From JBOHNM01 sp050730675 (GTDB lineage: Bacteria; Planctomycetota; Phycisphaerae; Phycisphaerales; UBA1924), in contig JBOHNM010000001.1 in assembly GCA_050730675.1 (NCBI GenBank), positions 1 through 64,000 on the forward strand: 64,000 nucleotides of DNA, read 5' to 3'. The notes beneath the pieces were generated by a model. It searched no databases, had not been told where the DNA came from, and was given only the letters and a program-made list of their open reading frames with translations. Within the stretch, counting starts at the first letter, position 1, and the number at the start of each line of letters is the position of its first letter. Shown one piece after another: positions 15,921 to 25,984 of this stretch. Made by a program: the position numbers and the translations under genes.

Positions 15921-18365
15921 ATGCCAAACGCCAGACAATATCCATTTCAGGTTGTAGAACAAAAAGGCGCTCTCGTCTCGGGCAGCTACGACATGACCGC
16001 GTCCAACATCGCTGAACAACTCAAGCAGTTGTTGGCGACCGGTGTCGCGGCTTCCGAGAACATGCTCAACAACGCCAGCCAGCAGACCCAGATCGACAAC
16101 GCAAAGTTGGAGGCTCAGGGTCGTCTTGACGCCGTGGCTCAGCAGCTTGGAAAGCAAAAAGAGATCGTCGGCATCGAGAACGCAACTCAGGCCAACAGCC
16201 TCGCGGCGTCCATTGCCGGTGAACACATGCAGGAAGCTCGACAGTCGCTTACTCAGTTGTACGCGCAGCGCGAACAGCAGGGCTTCGCCATGATCAACAG
16301 CGCCGACAAGAACACGCTCATGCAGATGATCAACGACGGCACGGCGCACAACATGGACCCGCTAGGGCATCTCAAGATCGAAGAGCAGGCGGGCGCTCGA
16401 CTCGCCACGATGGACACGGTTGAAGCCCTCAAGGTCATGGCCAAAGACCCGACCCTTCCTCCTGAGCAGGTCGTGGCGGCGTTCATGGCCAATCAACCCT
16501 TGTCTTCGGATCTGGCGCGAGCCAGCTACGCGAGGACGATCAGCAATGATCTGAACAGGTACTACCAGGGCGCGCGGCTTGACCTCATCCGTCAGACCAG
16601 ACAAATGGACACGGAAAACCTGATCGTCAGGATGCAGCGCGATATCAGCTTTGACGTTCGGGACGCCAGCCTCACCCCTGAAAAGATGATGGATCGCATC
16701 GACGAATTCAAGACCAACTTCAAGGCTCTCAACAGGACGGCCTCAGAGCTTGACGTTTACCGAGCCACGGCTGAGGCCCTATCCGGTGTTGTTGGATCCG
16801 GCGACTTGGCTCGCTTTGCTCCAGGTCGGTTGCTTCCGATCTTGGACGGCGTGGGCAAGCTCGCTGAGAAAGATCCTGTCTTCCAAAACCTCTGGGGCAA
16901 GGTTGCTGGCGACATTCGTCAGCAGGTCATTGCTCGGGAGGCGAACAAGGTTGGCATCCTTGATCAGCTTATTTCTTCCGCGAAGGACAAGACGGGATTG
17001 GAGCAGGCGGCCGCGTCGGTGTTGACGGCGGGTGCCAGCGGCGACATCTTCGGGACCAGCCTTGCTCCTCTTGCCGCGAAGATCGAAACCAAAACCAATG
17101 AGCTACAAAACCGGATCAACTCGGACTCTCGGGTTTATCAATCTCCGGGCAGTCATCTTGCTCCTCTTCCGGCGACGGAAGCCCAGGACAAGGCGATCGA
17201 CAAGAGCGTTGCCAGCTACCAGATTGCCAATCCGATGAGGATGCCGGACGGCTCCGCTCGTTCATGGACGTTCCCGGAAACAGCCGCGTTCACCTTTGAG
17301 CGAACAGGTCGGCTGACGGCCAGCCAGCTTGAACGATTGAACACGGCGGCTTCGGTCCCTCTTGATCCGACGAAGGCGACACCTGATCAGATGCAGGGAT
17401 GGACGGACGCCACCGCGACGATCAAACAACTTGTTGATACGGCTCCTCAGTACGTTCGTCAGCTTGTCCAGGAGGGCTCGCTCAATCCGAAACTCTCGGT
17501 CATCGGTGTTGCTGCGGCGAGTCTGGGCAAGGTCCAGTCGGCGGGTTACGGCGTCACCGGTATGGCTCAACGTTTGGCGCACACCGACGAGGCGAAGTTG
17601 TTGGAAGCCGAAGCGATCCTCAAGGGCGAGTCTCAGTACAACTTCCCGGGATCCAAAGACCGTCAGTACATCAATGCTCCGAAGGCGGACATCAACAAAG
17701 CCATCGATGAGGTGACGAACGTTGACGAGGCGGTGCGATCGGCGTTCTCGGGTTTCTTGACTTGGAGCCCGACCTACGGAAGTCAGAACGCAAACGATGC
17801 TTTCGGCGCGGCATTCAAGTATCAGTACGCCCGTCTCCGCCAGAGCGGCATGGATGTGTTGCCCGCGTCGAAGATGGCGAAGGAAAACGCAAAGTCAGAT
17901 ATTGAGAAGGTGTATCAGGATTACCGGCTCGGTATCGGCAGACAGAAATACGTGGTCGGTCCCGACTTCCCGGTCATTTCCAACTTGTCAACCAGCGAGA
18001 CGCGCAAGCAGGCGATGCAGCAGTTTGACTCCCTCTGGATGTCGGCTCAAGGCGAGATGTACAACCGGCTCATCAAGGAAGGCAAGTCCGACTGGTCAGG
18101 TTGGACCGGTTACCAGTACAGCGACCTCAGTCTTGATCTTGACCATTGGAAGGTTGAAGGCACGGGCGCGAACGCAACGTTGGTTGTTCCGATCAGGAAC
18201 AAGGGCATTGACATGATCGACGCTCCTGATCAGGGGCAGCAGGGTGTCTTCAAGATGCCGCTTGATCCGATGCGCATGAAGGAAGCCTTGGACGCGAACA
18301 AGAAGAGATTGGACGCTGTCCGCAGCATTCCTATGGACATGCCGTTTGTTGGAGTGAGAGAATGA
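15921..18365 (+). CDS. Internal virion protein, gp15-like
   Basis: An 814-aa, almost entirely helical, Gln/Ala-rich protein in the T7 gp15 position (747 aa in T7). In T7 this protein lines the periplasmic DNA-ejection tunnel. Helical segments with many Gln/Asp residues run throughout (MLNNASQQTQIDNAKLEAQG). The last third (from about LKGESQYNFPGSKDRQYIN) is more mixed. The next gene starts before its stop (ATGA overlap at 18362). The call rests on gene order, length and composition. Confidence 0.7.
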   Translation: MPNARQYPFQVVEQKGALVSGSYDMTASNIAEQLKQLLATGVAASENMLNNASQQTQIDNAKLEAQGRLDAVAQQLGKQKEIVGIENATQANSLAASIAGEHMQEARQSLTQLYAQREQQGFAMINSADKNTLMQMINDGTAHNMDPLGHLKIEEQAGARLATMDTVEALKVMAKDPTLPPEQVVAAFMANQPLSSDLARASYARTISNDLNRYYQGARLDLIRQTRQMDTENLIVRMQRDISFDVRDASLTPEKMMDRIDEFKTNFKALNRTASELDVYRATAEALSGVVGSGDLARFAPGRLLPILDGVGKLAEKDPVFQNLWGKVAGDIRQQVIAREANKVGILDQLISSAKDKTGLEQAAASVLTAGASGDIFGTSLAPLAAKIETKTNELQNRINSDSRVYQSPGSHLAPLPATEAQDKAIDKSVASYQIANPMRMPDGSARSWTFPETAAFTFERTGRLTASQLERLNTAASVPLDPTKATPDQMQGWTDATATIKQLVDTAPQYVRQLVQEGSLNPKLSVIGVAAASLGKVQSAGYGVTGMAQRLAHTDEAKLLEAEAILKGESQYNFPGSKDRQYINAPKADINKAIDEVTNVDEAVRSAFSGFLTWSPTYGSQNANDAFGAAFKYQYARLRQSGMDVLPASKMAKENAKSDIEKVYQDYRLGIGRQKYVVGPDFPVISNLSTSETRKQAMQQFDSLWMSAQGEMYNRLIKEGKSDWSGWTGYQYSDLSLDLDHWKVEGTGANATLVVPIRNKGIDMIDAPDQGQQGVFKMPLDPMRMKEALDANKKRLDAVRSIPMDMPFVGVRE

Positions 18366-21300
18366 TTGATCCGACGATTGACCCAGTATTCAGCAACCCC
18401 GAGCTACAAAAGCTACTTGTCAGCTTCGGTCCGTCTCAGATGACGCGCATCGCCAACGACTTCCAGGCGATCGACTACACCTACACGCCCGTTCAGTACC
18501 GTCACGAGAACGACCCGTTCACTCCAATGGACGGCGCGGAAGAAGTCAAACGACCGGGCTTCTTTGACGTGGCGACATCGGCGGCGATATTGCAAAACTT
18601 CACAGGCCGCGCCGTCTTCAAGGGCGATCAGGCTTTGCAGGGTTTCTATCCGTACCGCCAACTCACCACCAGCAGTGCGGTCCCCGAAGATCCAACGGAG
18701 TTTTCGGTTGACGGCTATTTCAACGACAAACGGACCCGTCAACATCTTGCCAGTCTCAAGAACGGCGTGGGCGAAAGCCTCATGCTCAACTGGATTGCTG
18801 GCAACTATGACGGGATCAAGAGAGAGTCCGAGTTGTTCGCGGTCATGGGCTTCGATGTCGCGGAAGCCGAGTATCGGGACGTTGCGGCTCGCGCCGAAGG
18901 TCCGGCAGGTTTCCTCGGCAACCTGATCGGTGCCAGCGCGGACCCAGCGGCCATCGTCGGCGGCGCGGCTCTGTACCGAGTAGGCGGGGCGGCGGTCGTG
19001 GGCTTCAACGCTGCCAAGCAAACAGCGCTGGCAGCGGAGCTTTCTCGTCTCGGTGTCACGATCTACAAGACGGACTCGGTGGCGACGGCCGCGAGCAAGG
19101 CCATCCTTGCCGGCACGGCCTACCGCACCGTCAGCGAGACGGGGCTCCATGCTCTCGACCCGAAGAGAACGTGGGAAGAGACAGCAAACAACTTCGCAAC
19201 CGGCGTCCTCATGGACGGCGTTCTTGCTTCCGGTCTTGGCTTCCTTGGCGGACGCCCGGTCGTCAAGCCAACGGTGAACGTTGAGATCAAGCCCACCTTT
19301 CCTGAGCCTTCGCTCGGGTCGATCGACAACGACGTTGCGGCGGCGATGAAGAAGAAGATCGACGTTGCCTTGAGCGATCTCATGCCTCAACGCAACCCAT
19401 TGGCTGAGGCTCCTCGTCCGGCATTGACCACGGGTCAGCCTCTCATGCCAGACTCCAATGTTCCTGTTTCCGCGAAAGATGTTTTGGTCAACTATGCCCG
19501 CAAGTTGCAGGAAGATGCAACAGCGCAGGCTGAGCAGGGTGCCGCGAGAAGCAAGGCGATCGACGAGGCAGCCAAGACGCCCTCTATCGAACAGTCCGTG
19601 GCTCAGACCGTCAGAGACGTTGTTGAGGGGATTAAACCGCCCGACGACTTCAACGCGGTGATCGAAGAAGTCCTCGCGGCAAAGAAAGCGGCTCAGGAAA
19701 GAAACATCAAGACAGCGGCTGACGAGTTGGCTGGCCGCAAGACTGTCGTTGATCCGTTGGCGGCGGACGAAAGTCTACCTCCTCCTGGGCCTGAGGGCTC
19801 CAAGACAGCGGACGGCGGCACGGTCACGGGCATGGCTGAGACTGACGTACCTCCACCAGAGGGACCAGGCGGGGGCGCCCAGCAGGACGAGGGGCCTCTA
19901 GGTCCAAGCGGCAGATCAACCACTGGTTACTCCGACTACCTGCCAGACCTTCCGGCTGATCACCTCACCAAACTTTTCACGACGCTGGACAAGTACGTCA
20001 ACAACCGTTTGTTCGGCGGCGTCAACGTCACCGTTCATGCTGCGCAGTTTTCAACCAATCCTCAGGTACAGATGTTGTATCAAAAGGTGTTCCGCACCAT
20101 CTTCCCCAGCAAGGCCGCGACGTTGGGATTGATCGACGGGCGTCCTCCTCTTGAGGCCATCCAAGGCATGATCAGGAAGAAGGGCTTGAGCGTTCAGACA
20201 GCGGCCAGCGATGCGTTCCGCGAGTACGTCAAGACCTCTGACCCGACAGCCTTCAACACCGTGATGACCAATCACCTTGTCGGTCGGGAGCTTTGGAGCA
20301 TGAGCGAGGGTGGACGCGGCTTACTCCTCAAGGAGAATGCGTGGTATGAGTTGTTGGATTACTTGCGGGTTGCACGCGCCGACACGATCGACAACCTCGC
20401 CAAGAGGCTCGGACCCGAAAACTTCGCAAGGGTCGAAGCTCGGATCAAGGTGTTTGAGGACGCGGGACAGATGGCTCAGGCTTCCAAGGAAGCCAAGGTC
20501 ATCGTCGGCGCGATGGAAGAAGGCTTCTTGAGAGAGATTGTCGGACAGGACGCGATGGATCGGCTTGCTGGTCAGATCGACCCGAAGGGGATGACGGGCA
20601 ATCCGAAGCTCTGGGAAGCCGTCAGCAACGTTCTCGACAACAACTTGTCTCAGCTCGGGCAGATCCGCACGGACCTACGTCCGCCGGCGTTGTACGCCAG
20701 CAAGACGCTTGAGGCCATCAATCAGCGGTACAATCTTGAGCAGACAGCCGCTCGCTTACCGGGCGATATGACTCTCGGGGAGTTTCATCGTTTCTGGAAT
20801 GCGGCGACCGGGAAAGACTGGACGCTTGAGAACATGCTCCTCCACTTCCTGGAGAAGAAGGCGATCAGCGCCGACGAGGTTGCCAATCCAACCGACGTGA
20901 CCGTCAACAGACTTCGCAACGAGTGGTACAACCGATGGGGCGGCTTCGTCAGCAAGGAAGCCTTACCCGATGTTCTTGCTCTCAACAGGGCGGACGGCAC
21001 CAAGATGGTGACGACGGACTTCCGCCGCTCTCTCGGGCTCCATATCAGGATGCTTGAGATGATGGAGGCGGCACGCGGACTCCATGATTACTTGGAAGAG
21101 GCTTCGCGCTGGGACGGTCGTCTCAGAGAGCAGATCAGAGTTGGCGGCAACTCGGTTGAGCCGGTCAATCTTCTCCATACCTACAACGAGTTAGACGCAA
21201 ACCGGATCTTCACTGAGTCCTTTGTCCCTCAGCACGGCTTCTTTCAGGAGCTGCGCCAGTGGACCGAGAGCGCCTTGCAGGTCATTCAGAAACACATGAG

Positions 21301-22906
21301 CGATACGGCGATCGAGCACGCCACCATGCCCGACGGCACCCCGATCACGCAGGCGGTCAGGGAACGGGAAGGCGAGTTGATCACCAAGATGTTTGACAAC
21401 GTTCGTTCTCGTCTTTCCTTGACGAGCAACAGCAGCAGCAGTCCAAGCACGGTGCGGACGGGTCGCAACCTTTTCGCGTTCACCCGCAATCTTTTTCTTT
21501 CCGCGCAGGGATTAACCAACCTCCATGACATCGCCAACGGCGTTGCCACGATCGCCTTCTCGCCTTTCAAGGGGGACATTCAGGCGGCGGTCACGGGGCT
21601 TGACGTTCATCTTCGGAACATGAAGAGGAGTGGCAAGTCGATGGGCGCGCTCCTGGACAACATGGAGTTTGTTGCGGACGAGCTTCGCGGACTGGTCATG
21701 GACCGCACCAGCATGGGCGAGTACAGCCCGCAGGTCGGTATGGCTGAGTCGTTGGACCGGGGCAATCTGCCTCAGTTTACGTTTGGCGATCGTCTTGCTT
21801 CATGGCAGGAACACACGGCGGGCAAGGTCATCGAAACCTTGTCATTGGGTCAGGCCGTTCTCGACACGCAGAAGTCGATCAATGTCTTCTCCACCATTCA
21901 CCAGCTTGCGAGCAAGGAAGGGTTGATCGTCAGCCTGGACAACGCTCTCAAGGCTGTGAACGAGGGCATGGATATCACGGCCGCGATGGACAAGCACAAC
22001 GTCCCGGGTTTCTGGGGCAAGCAGGCCCTTCGGTACCTGAGCGGGCGCGATATCAACGAGCTTGCGGATCTCATCCGCGCCGATGTTGGCAAGGACGTGT
22101 CGTTCCCTCGTCGGTTTGGGTTGACCAGTTTGCCCGGGGAGAAAGAGATCAGGGTCTTGGACTTGCCGGAACATGCAACGGTGCCGCAGTCAACGGCGAT
22201 GGAACACCTTGCCATGCTCGCCAACGACCTCGCCACCCGCGAGAAGACATCGCTCCCAGGTTGGGGAGAAGACATCCTCGGGGCAAACAATGTTTGGAAG
22301 CAGCTTGCCAGCTTTTGGTTTAGGCCGACGACGGGCATCTTCAACAGAGCTTTCATGGGTCAGGCCAACAAACCGATTGTTGCGCGGCTTGGAGTCATGG
22401 GCACCATGATCCTCATGGCTGGCGGGATCGACTTGATCAAGGCATTCAGCAACGGCGACGAGGCGTACAGCCGAAAGTTGGACGAGATCAACAACAACTT
22501 CCACACTTGGCTTGCTGGTCGCATCGGCTGGTCGGGATCATTGGGTTGGGCGGGAGAGAAGGGACTCAACATCTTCGCCGCTCTCACCAATCCTCAGCCG
22601 CAGACGGCGGTCATGGGCGCGCCTGGAGTCAGAGAAATCACGCCAGCGCCGCTCTCAGCAGCGGGTACAGGTTTCTCCGCAGTCGCGGGACTCATGGGTC
22701 TTCCGAACGGGAGCATAAGTCAGACAAACAGCACGGCTCTTTGGAAGACGGTCAGCGCTACCGGCTTCGCCAACGACACCTTGACCTTCCGCCTCATGGG
22801 AAGGTTGGGCCGTGGTTTGGGCGTATATGGAGATGAGAACAACAGCGCAGATATCAGGAAGTATTGGGACGACACCTTCGGTGTCAAAGGGAAGGGGAAG
22901 AGATGA
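18362..22906 (+). CDS. Giant internal virion protein, gp16-like
   Basis: At 1514 aa it is the largest gene here and occupies the T7 gp16 place (1318 aa). In T7 it spans the inner membrane during DNA ejection, and its N-terminus is a lytic transglycosylase. Here the first 160 residues do not show a transglycosylase pattern, so the murein-cutting part may be absent or replaced. Hydrophobic, possibly membrane-interacting stretches occur near AVVGFNAAKQTALAAEL and, late, LGVMGTMILMAGGIDLI. A Pro/Gly-rich linker (PPPGPEGS, GPGGGAQQ) sits near residues 475-520. The reading frame is intact throughout. Confidence 0.75.
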   Translation: MIDPTIDPVFSNPELQKLLVSFGPSQMTRIANDFQAIDYTYTPVQYRHENDPFTPMDGAEEVKRPGFFDVATSAAILQNFTGRAVFKGDQALQGFYPYRQLTTSSAVPEDPTEFSVDGYFNDKRTRQHLASLKNGVGESLMLNWIAGNYDGIKRESELFAVMGFDVAEAEYRDVAARAEGPAGFLGNLIGASADPAAIVGGAALYRVGGAAVVGFNAAKQTALAAELSRLGVTIYKTDSVATAASKAILAGTAYRTVSETGLHALDPKRTWEETANNFATGVLMDGVLASGLGFLGGRPVVKPTVNVEIKPTFPEPSLGSIDNDVAAAMKKKIDVALSDLMPQRNPLAEAPRPALTTGQPLMPDSNVPVSAKDVLVNYARKLQEDATAQAEQGAARSKAIDEAAKTPSIEQSVAQTVRDVVEGIKPPDDFNAVIEEVLAAKKAAQERNIKTAADELAGRKTVVDPLAADESLPPPGPEGSKTADGGTVTGMAETDVPPPEGPGGGAQQDEGPLGPSGRSTTGYSDYLPDLPADHLTKLFTTLDKYVNNRLFGGVNVTVHAAQFSTNPQVQMLYQKVFRTIFPSKAATLGLIDGRPPLEAIQGMIRKKGLSVQTAASDAFREYVKTSDPTAFNTVMTNHLVGRELWSMSEGGRGLLLKENAWYELLDYLRVARADTIDNLAKRLGPENFARVEARIKVFEDAGQMAQASKEAKVIVGAMEEGFLREIVGQDAMDRLAGQIDPKGMTGNPKLWEAVSNVLDNNLSQLGQIRTDLRPPALYASKTLEAINQRYNLEQTAARLPGDMTLGEFHRFWNAATGKDWTLENMLLHFLEKKAISADEVANPTDVTVNRLRNEWYNRWGGFVSKEALPDVLALNRADGTKMVTTDFRRSLGLHIRMLEMMEAARGLHDYLEEASRWDGRLREQIRVGGNSVEPVNLLHTYNELDANRIFTESFVPQHGFFQELRQWTESALQVIQKHMSDTAIEHATMPDGTPITQAVREREGELITKMFDNVRSRLSLTSNSSSSPSTVRTGRNLFAFTRNLFLSAQGLTNLHDIANGVATIAFSPFKGDIQAAVTGLDVHLRNMKRSGKSMGALLDNMEFVADELRGLVMDRTSMGEYSPQVGMAESLDRGNLPQFTFGDRLASWQEHTAGKVIETLSLGQAVLDTQKSINVFSTIHQLASKEGLIVSLDNALKAVNEGMDITAAMDKHNVPGFWGKQALRYLSGRDINELADLIRADVGKDVSFPRRFGLTSLPGEKEIRVLDLPEHATVPQSTAMEHLAMLANDLATREKTSLPGWGEDILGANNVWKQLASFWFRPTTGIFNRAFMGQANKPIVARLGVMGTMILMAGGIDLIKAFSNGDEAYSRKLDEINNNFHTWLAGRIGWSGSLGWAGEKGLNIFAALTNPQPQTAVMGAPGVREITPAPLSAAGTGFSAVAGLMGLPNGSISQTNSTALWKTVSATGFANDTLTFRLMGRLGRGLGVYGDENNSADIRKYWDDTFGVKGKGKR

Positions 22907-24252
22907 CCACATCAAGCGATCTTGTCAAAAGCATACTACCGAGCTATTCGGTTGCCAGTCCGACAACGGACTTCACCGGCGATGGCTCGACAACCACGTT
23001 CACGTTCGCGTTCGACTACCTCGACCGGACCACGTACAGCACCAAGTCCAGCTACATCAAGGTTTACACCGGCGCAACCTGGGACACCCTGAGCGAGTAC
23101 AGCAGTTGGACTCAGAGCGGTCAGTATGCGATTGTGATTTCTCCCGCGCCAGCAAACGGCACGGCGATCAGGATCCAACGAGACTCGACTCCATACCAGT
23201 TGCTCAGCAGCTTTGTTGACGGGAGCCGGATCACCGGCGAAACCCTCAACCTCGCCGTCAAGCAATCCATTTTCGCGGCATACGAAAACTACACCCGACT
23301 CCTGGACATCAAGGATCGCCTCGATTTCCTTGAAGGCGGCGCGGCCACCAACGGCGGCGTTCGTTTCACCTTCGTCGGTACCGGCGCTCAAACCGCCTTC
23401 ACCTTGACGGGGCAAACCGGACTCTCCGCATCCAACATTCTCTGCAACGTTGGCGGCACCGTTCAGACAAACAATTTGTACTCGGTATCCGATGTCGCGG
23501 GCGTCAGCACGGTCACGTTCACTTCGGCTCCGTCGAATGGTGCCAAGGTTGACGTTTACGTGTTGGTCGGCGCGAGCAGGGTGCTTGCCATTCCTGACGC
23601 CGGAAGCGTCGGCACAACCGCTCTCGCGGACGGTGGTGTAACCTTTGCCAAGACAAACTTCAACGCTACCGGATCCAACGGTCAGGCTCTCATGCGCCGA
23701 TCAGGAAGCTGGGGCGCTTCGACGATTGTGGGGGCGGATGTCTCGGACTTGGCGGCGGTTGTCCAGACTAATCGCCTTGACCAGTTTGCAACGCCGACCG
23801 GATCGGTGGCGATGGGCTCTCAGAAGATCACGGGTCTTCTCGCTGGCGTTTCTGGGACGGACGCCACTAACCTGACTCAGGTCACCAATCTCATCACCGC
23901 CGCCGTTCCTGCAACTCTTGCCAATCTCAAATTGGTTTCCGGGCCGTTCCCGGTCACTGACACCAACTGGAGCGTGCTCAGTCTTGGATGGCAGCCCGAT
24001 TGCGTTCTGCTGATCATGTCCGGTTTCACGGACGTGAACGGAAAAGCCAGCCCGCCCTACGTCTTCACGCACTCGCTCAGCCTTCATGGAACGGACGCGA
24101 GGACTGTGGTGCCCACAACGTATGTAGGCTCGACTTATTTGTCTGCCGGATATTCGTTTCAGTTGTTGTCCACCGGCTGGCAGATGAAGAAGATCAGCAG
24201 CTTTGCGGTTACGCCTTCGATCGTTTACGTCGCGCTCAAGAATTATCCATAA
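22903..24252 (+). CDS. T7-type tail fibre, N-terminal attachment domain
   Basis: Start ATG 22903 overlaps the previous TGA, with GAAGGGGAAG as SD. About 449 aa. The first 150 residues match the T7 gp17 N-terminal domain that docks to the tail: TFTFAFDYLDRTTYSTKS, YIKVYTGATW, then NGTAIRIQRDSTPYQLL. Beta repeats and a distal SVGTTALADGGVTFAKTNFNATG segment follow, and then a compact C-terminal domain. It probably forms the base fibre onto which the next product may be joined. Confidence 0.85.
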   Translation: MTTSSDLVKSILPSYSVASPTTDFTGDGSTTTFTFAFDYLDRTTYSTKSSYIKVYTGATWDTLSEYSSWTQSGQYAIVISPAPANGTAIRIQRDSTPYQLLSSFVDGSRITGETLNLAVKQSIFAAYENYTRLLDIKDRLDFLEGGAATNGGVRFTFVGTGAQTAFTLTGQTGLSASNILCNVGGTVQTNNLYSVSDVAGVSTVTFTSAPSNGAKVDVYVLVGASRVLAIPDAGSVGTTALADGGVTFAKTNFNATGSNGQALMRRSGSWGASTIVGADVSDLAAVVQTNRLDQFATPTGSVAMGSQKITGLLAGVSGTDATNLTQVTNLITAAVPATLANLKLVSGPFPVTDTNWSVLSLGWQPDCVLLIMSGFTDVNGKASPPYVFTHSLSLHGTDARTVVPTTYVGSTYLSAGYSFQLLSTGWQMKKISSFAVTPSIVYVALKNYP

Positions 24253-24273
24253 CAGGAGGATGAGGAGAGAGAA

Positions 24274-25824
24274 ATGCCCATTGATCTATTCCCGATGACG
24301 GGCTTTGCAGATATGTCCAACTTCTACACCAAGCTCGAAACAGACGGCCTACTAGCCGCCATCAACATCAGCGACTACTACAACAAGGCTGAGGTTGACG
24401 CGATGATCTCAGGCTTCACTTCGCCTGACGCCGTGCTCAAAGCTCCAGTCGGGACCGTCAACACGGTCATCGCAACCCGTTCGGCCACTGGTCTCAAGAT
24501 CACCACGACCGGCCTTGACGAGCTTGGCGCGGTCACTCTCTTCAAGGCTTCGACGGCGGGCGATGCTCTCAGTTTCAAGGTCACGCAGACAGCGACAGGC
24601 GAGCTTGAGACGACGGCTCCCAGTTTCTTCACCGGCGCTGTCAAGATTTACAAGGTCTCGGACGAGTTGTACGAGAGCCCCGACGACGTTCCGACTCTCT
24701 CGCTGATCGTCTCACCGGATCAGACGGACCACTACACCATGCTCATGCCGCCCGCTCTGGGCACGCCTGGGCAGTATCTTCGCTTAGGTTTGGACGGTCA
24801 GACATACTTTGATGATGCTGCTTCCGAAGCGCCCGCGCTGATCGAAGGGGAGGGCATCGCCCTCGACTTTGAGGACTCGGCAGGCGGCACGGTCATCTCT
24901 GTTGGTGATATTCCGGAAGACAAGATCGGCATCGGCGGCGACATCGACAAGTTTGCTTGCTGGTCGGGGACGGGTAGATGCTTCTTCACCCTTCCAGATC
25001 ATGGACGATTGACGGGCCTCGCGGACGACGACCATCTCCAGTACGTTCATCTCAGTCCGAACGCTACCAACCGGAACAGGATCATTCCTGCTGGCAACTA
25101 CCCGGGCCTCAAGGTCCAAGCACCAGACAGCGGCTTCGGCTCTGCCACCCACCTCTTCCAGGTCAATGGTCCCGGCGGAACAGACTCCTACATCGACGTG
25201 TACGTACCGAGCGGCGGATCGCCTCATGGTCAGGTCACTCTTTCGGGCGACGTTTACGTTGCTACTCCCACTGACCACAATGGTTTGATCATTCAGAGCA
25301 ATGGAGTCACGGGCGACCCGATCGACATGCTCAGGATCCTTGACAGCGGAGACGCCTCGATCTTCTCTGTCTCTCTCAGCGATGACAACAGCGGCAACGT
25401 CACGCTGGGCTCTCTTCACAATCTTGTTATGTCGGGCGGTCAGATCGTCGCCTCAACAGCAGGCGGTTACACAGCCCCAGCCTATTGCTTCGCTGGGGAC
25501 ACCGACACTGGCGTTTACTATCACGGCACGGACACTGTTGGTATCGCGGCGGGCGGCAGTAAGATCGCCATCTTCGACAGCGCCGGTTTTCACGTCATCG
25601 GAAGCACGCAGATATTGGCTCCGGCAGGTAGCGCGTCGGCTCCTGGTTTGACATTCACCAGCGACACCAACTCTGGCATGTACTCGGTCGGCGCGGACTC
25701 GGTGGGCATCGCGGCGGCTAGCCCCCAACTATCGCCGCTCCGTCAGCCGCCGCCGTTAGCAGGACAGCAGCAGGACGGAAAGAGGGGAGGGGGAGGGCCG
25801 GGTATAAGGCACCCAGCCATCTGA
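24274..25824 (+). CDS. Second tail-fibre protein, 3' end disrupted
   Basis: A 516-aa frame with a strong SD (AGGAGGATGAGGAG). Helical start, then beta modules. It contains DHGRLTGLADDDHLQYV, a motif common in phage fibres. Two copies of a repeat (DTDTGVYYHGTDTVGIAAGG and DTNSGMYSVGADSVGIAA) lie near residues 408-480. The second copy stops abruptly at base about 25717 and the remaining 36 residues are Pro/Gly/Gln noise. A receptor-binding or self-cleaving chaperone end is missing. The fibre is therefore probably truncated by a deletion or rearrangement. Confidence 0.7.
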   Translation: MPIDLFPMTGFADMSNFYTKLETDGLLAAINISDYYNKAEVDAMISGFTSPDAVLKAPVGTVNTVIATRSATGLKITTTGLDELGAVTLFKASTAGDALSFKVTQTATGELETTAPSFFTGAVKIYKVSDELYESPDDVPTLSLIVSPDQTDHYTMLMPPALGTPGQYLRLGLDGQTYFDDAASEAPALIEGEGIALDFEDSAGGTVISVGDIPEDKIGIGGDIDKFACWSGTGRCFFTLPDHGRLTGLADDDHLQYVHLSPNATNRNRIIPAGNYPGLKVQAPDSGFGSATHLFQVNGPGGTDSYIDVYVPSGGSPHGQVTLSGDVYVATPTDHNGLIIQSNGVTGDPIDMLRILDSGDASIFSVSLSDDNSGNVTLGSLHNLVMSGGQIVASTAGGYTAPAYCFAGDTDTGVYYHGTDTVGIAAGGSKIAIFDSAGFHVIGSTQILAPAGSASAPGLTFTSDTNSGMYSVGADSVGIAAASPQLSPLRQPPPLAGQQQDGKRGGGGPGIRHPAI

Positions 25825-25984
25825 AAGATCCATTGGTTAACGTTTACAGCACTTCCAGAGTTGTGCTCATGGAACAATGGTGTCATTACCAGGATGCCCA
25901 ATAGCGGCCTCTGGATACTCTTAAATTGCGTCCTGACGATGACGTGGACCACTGAGTCCTCAGGCACAGCGGAGCGACATTTAG
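25717..25984. other. Break between virion module and cargo
   Basis: Fibre homology ends at about 25717. The next 268 bases show no supported gene on either strand. There is a purine-rich patch (25777-25800) and then mixed sequence of different character up to the stop of the minus-strand gene at 25985. In T7-like genomes the lysis and terminase genes would follow here, so this is the likely site of a deletion or replacement. Confidence 0.5.

Noticed and set aside
24274..25824. Diversity-generating retroelement acting on the tail fibre
   Set aside because: Fibre repeats exist, but there is no reverse transcriptase and no template repeat with adenine-specific differences nearby. The repeats are ordinary fibre modules.
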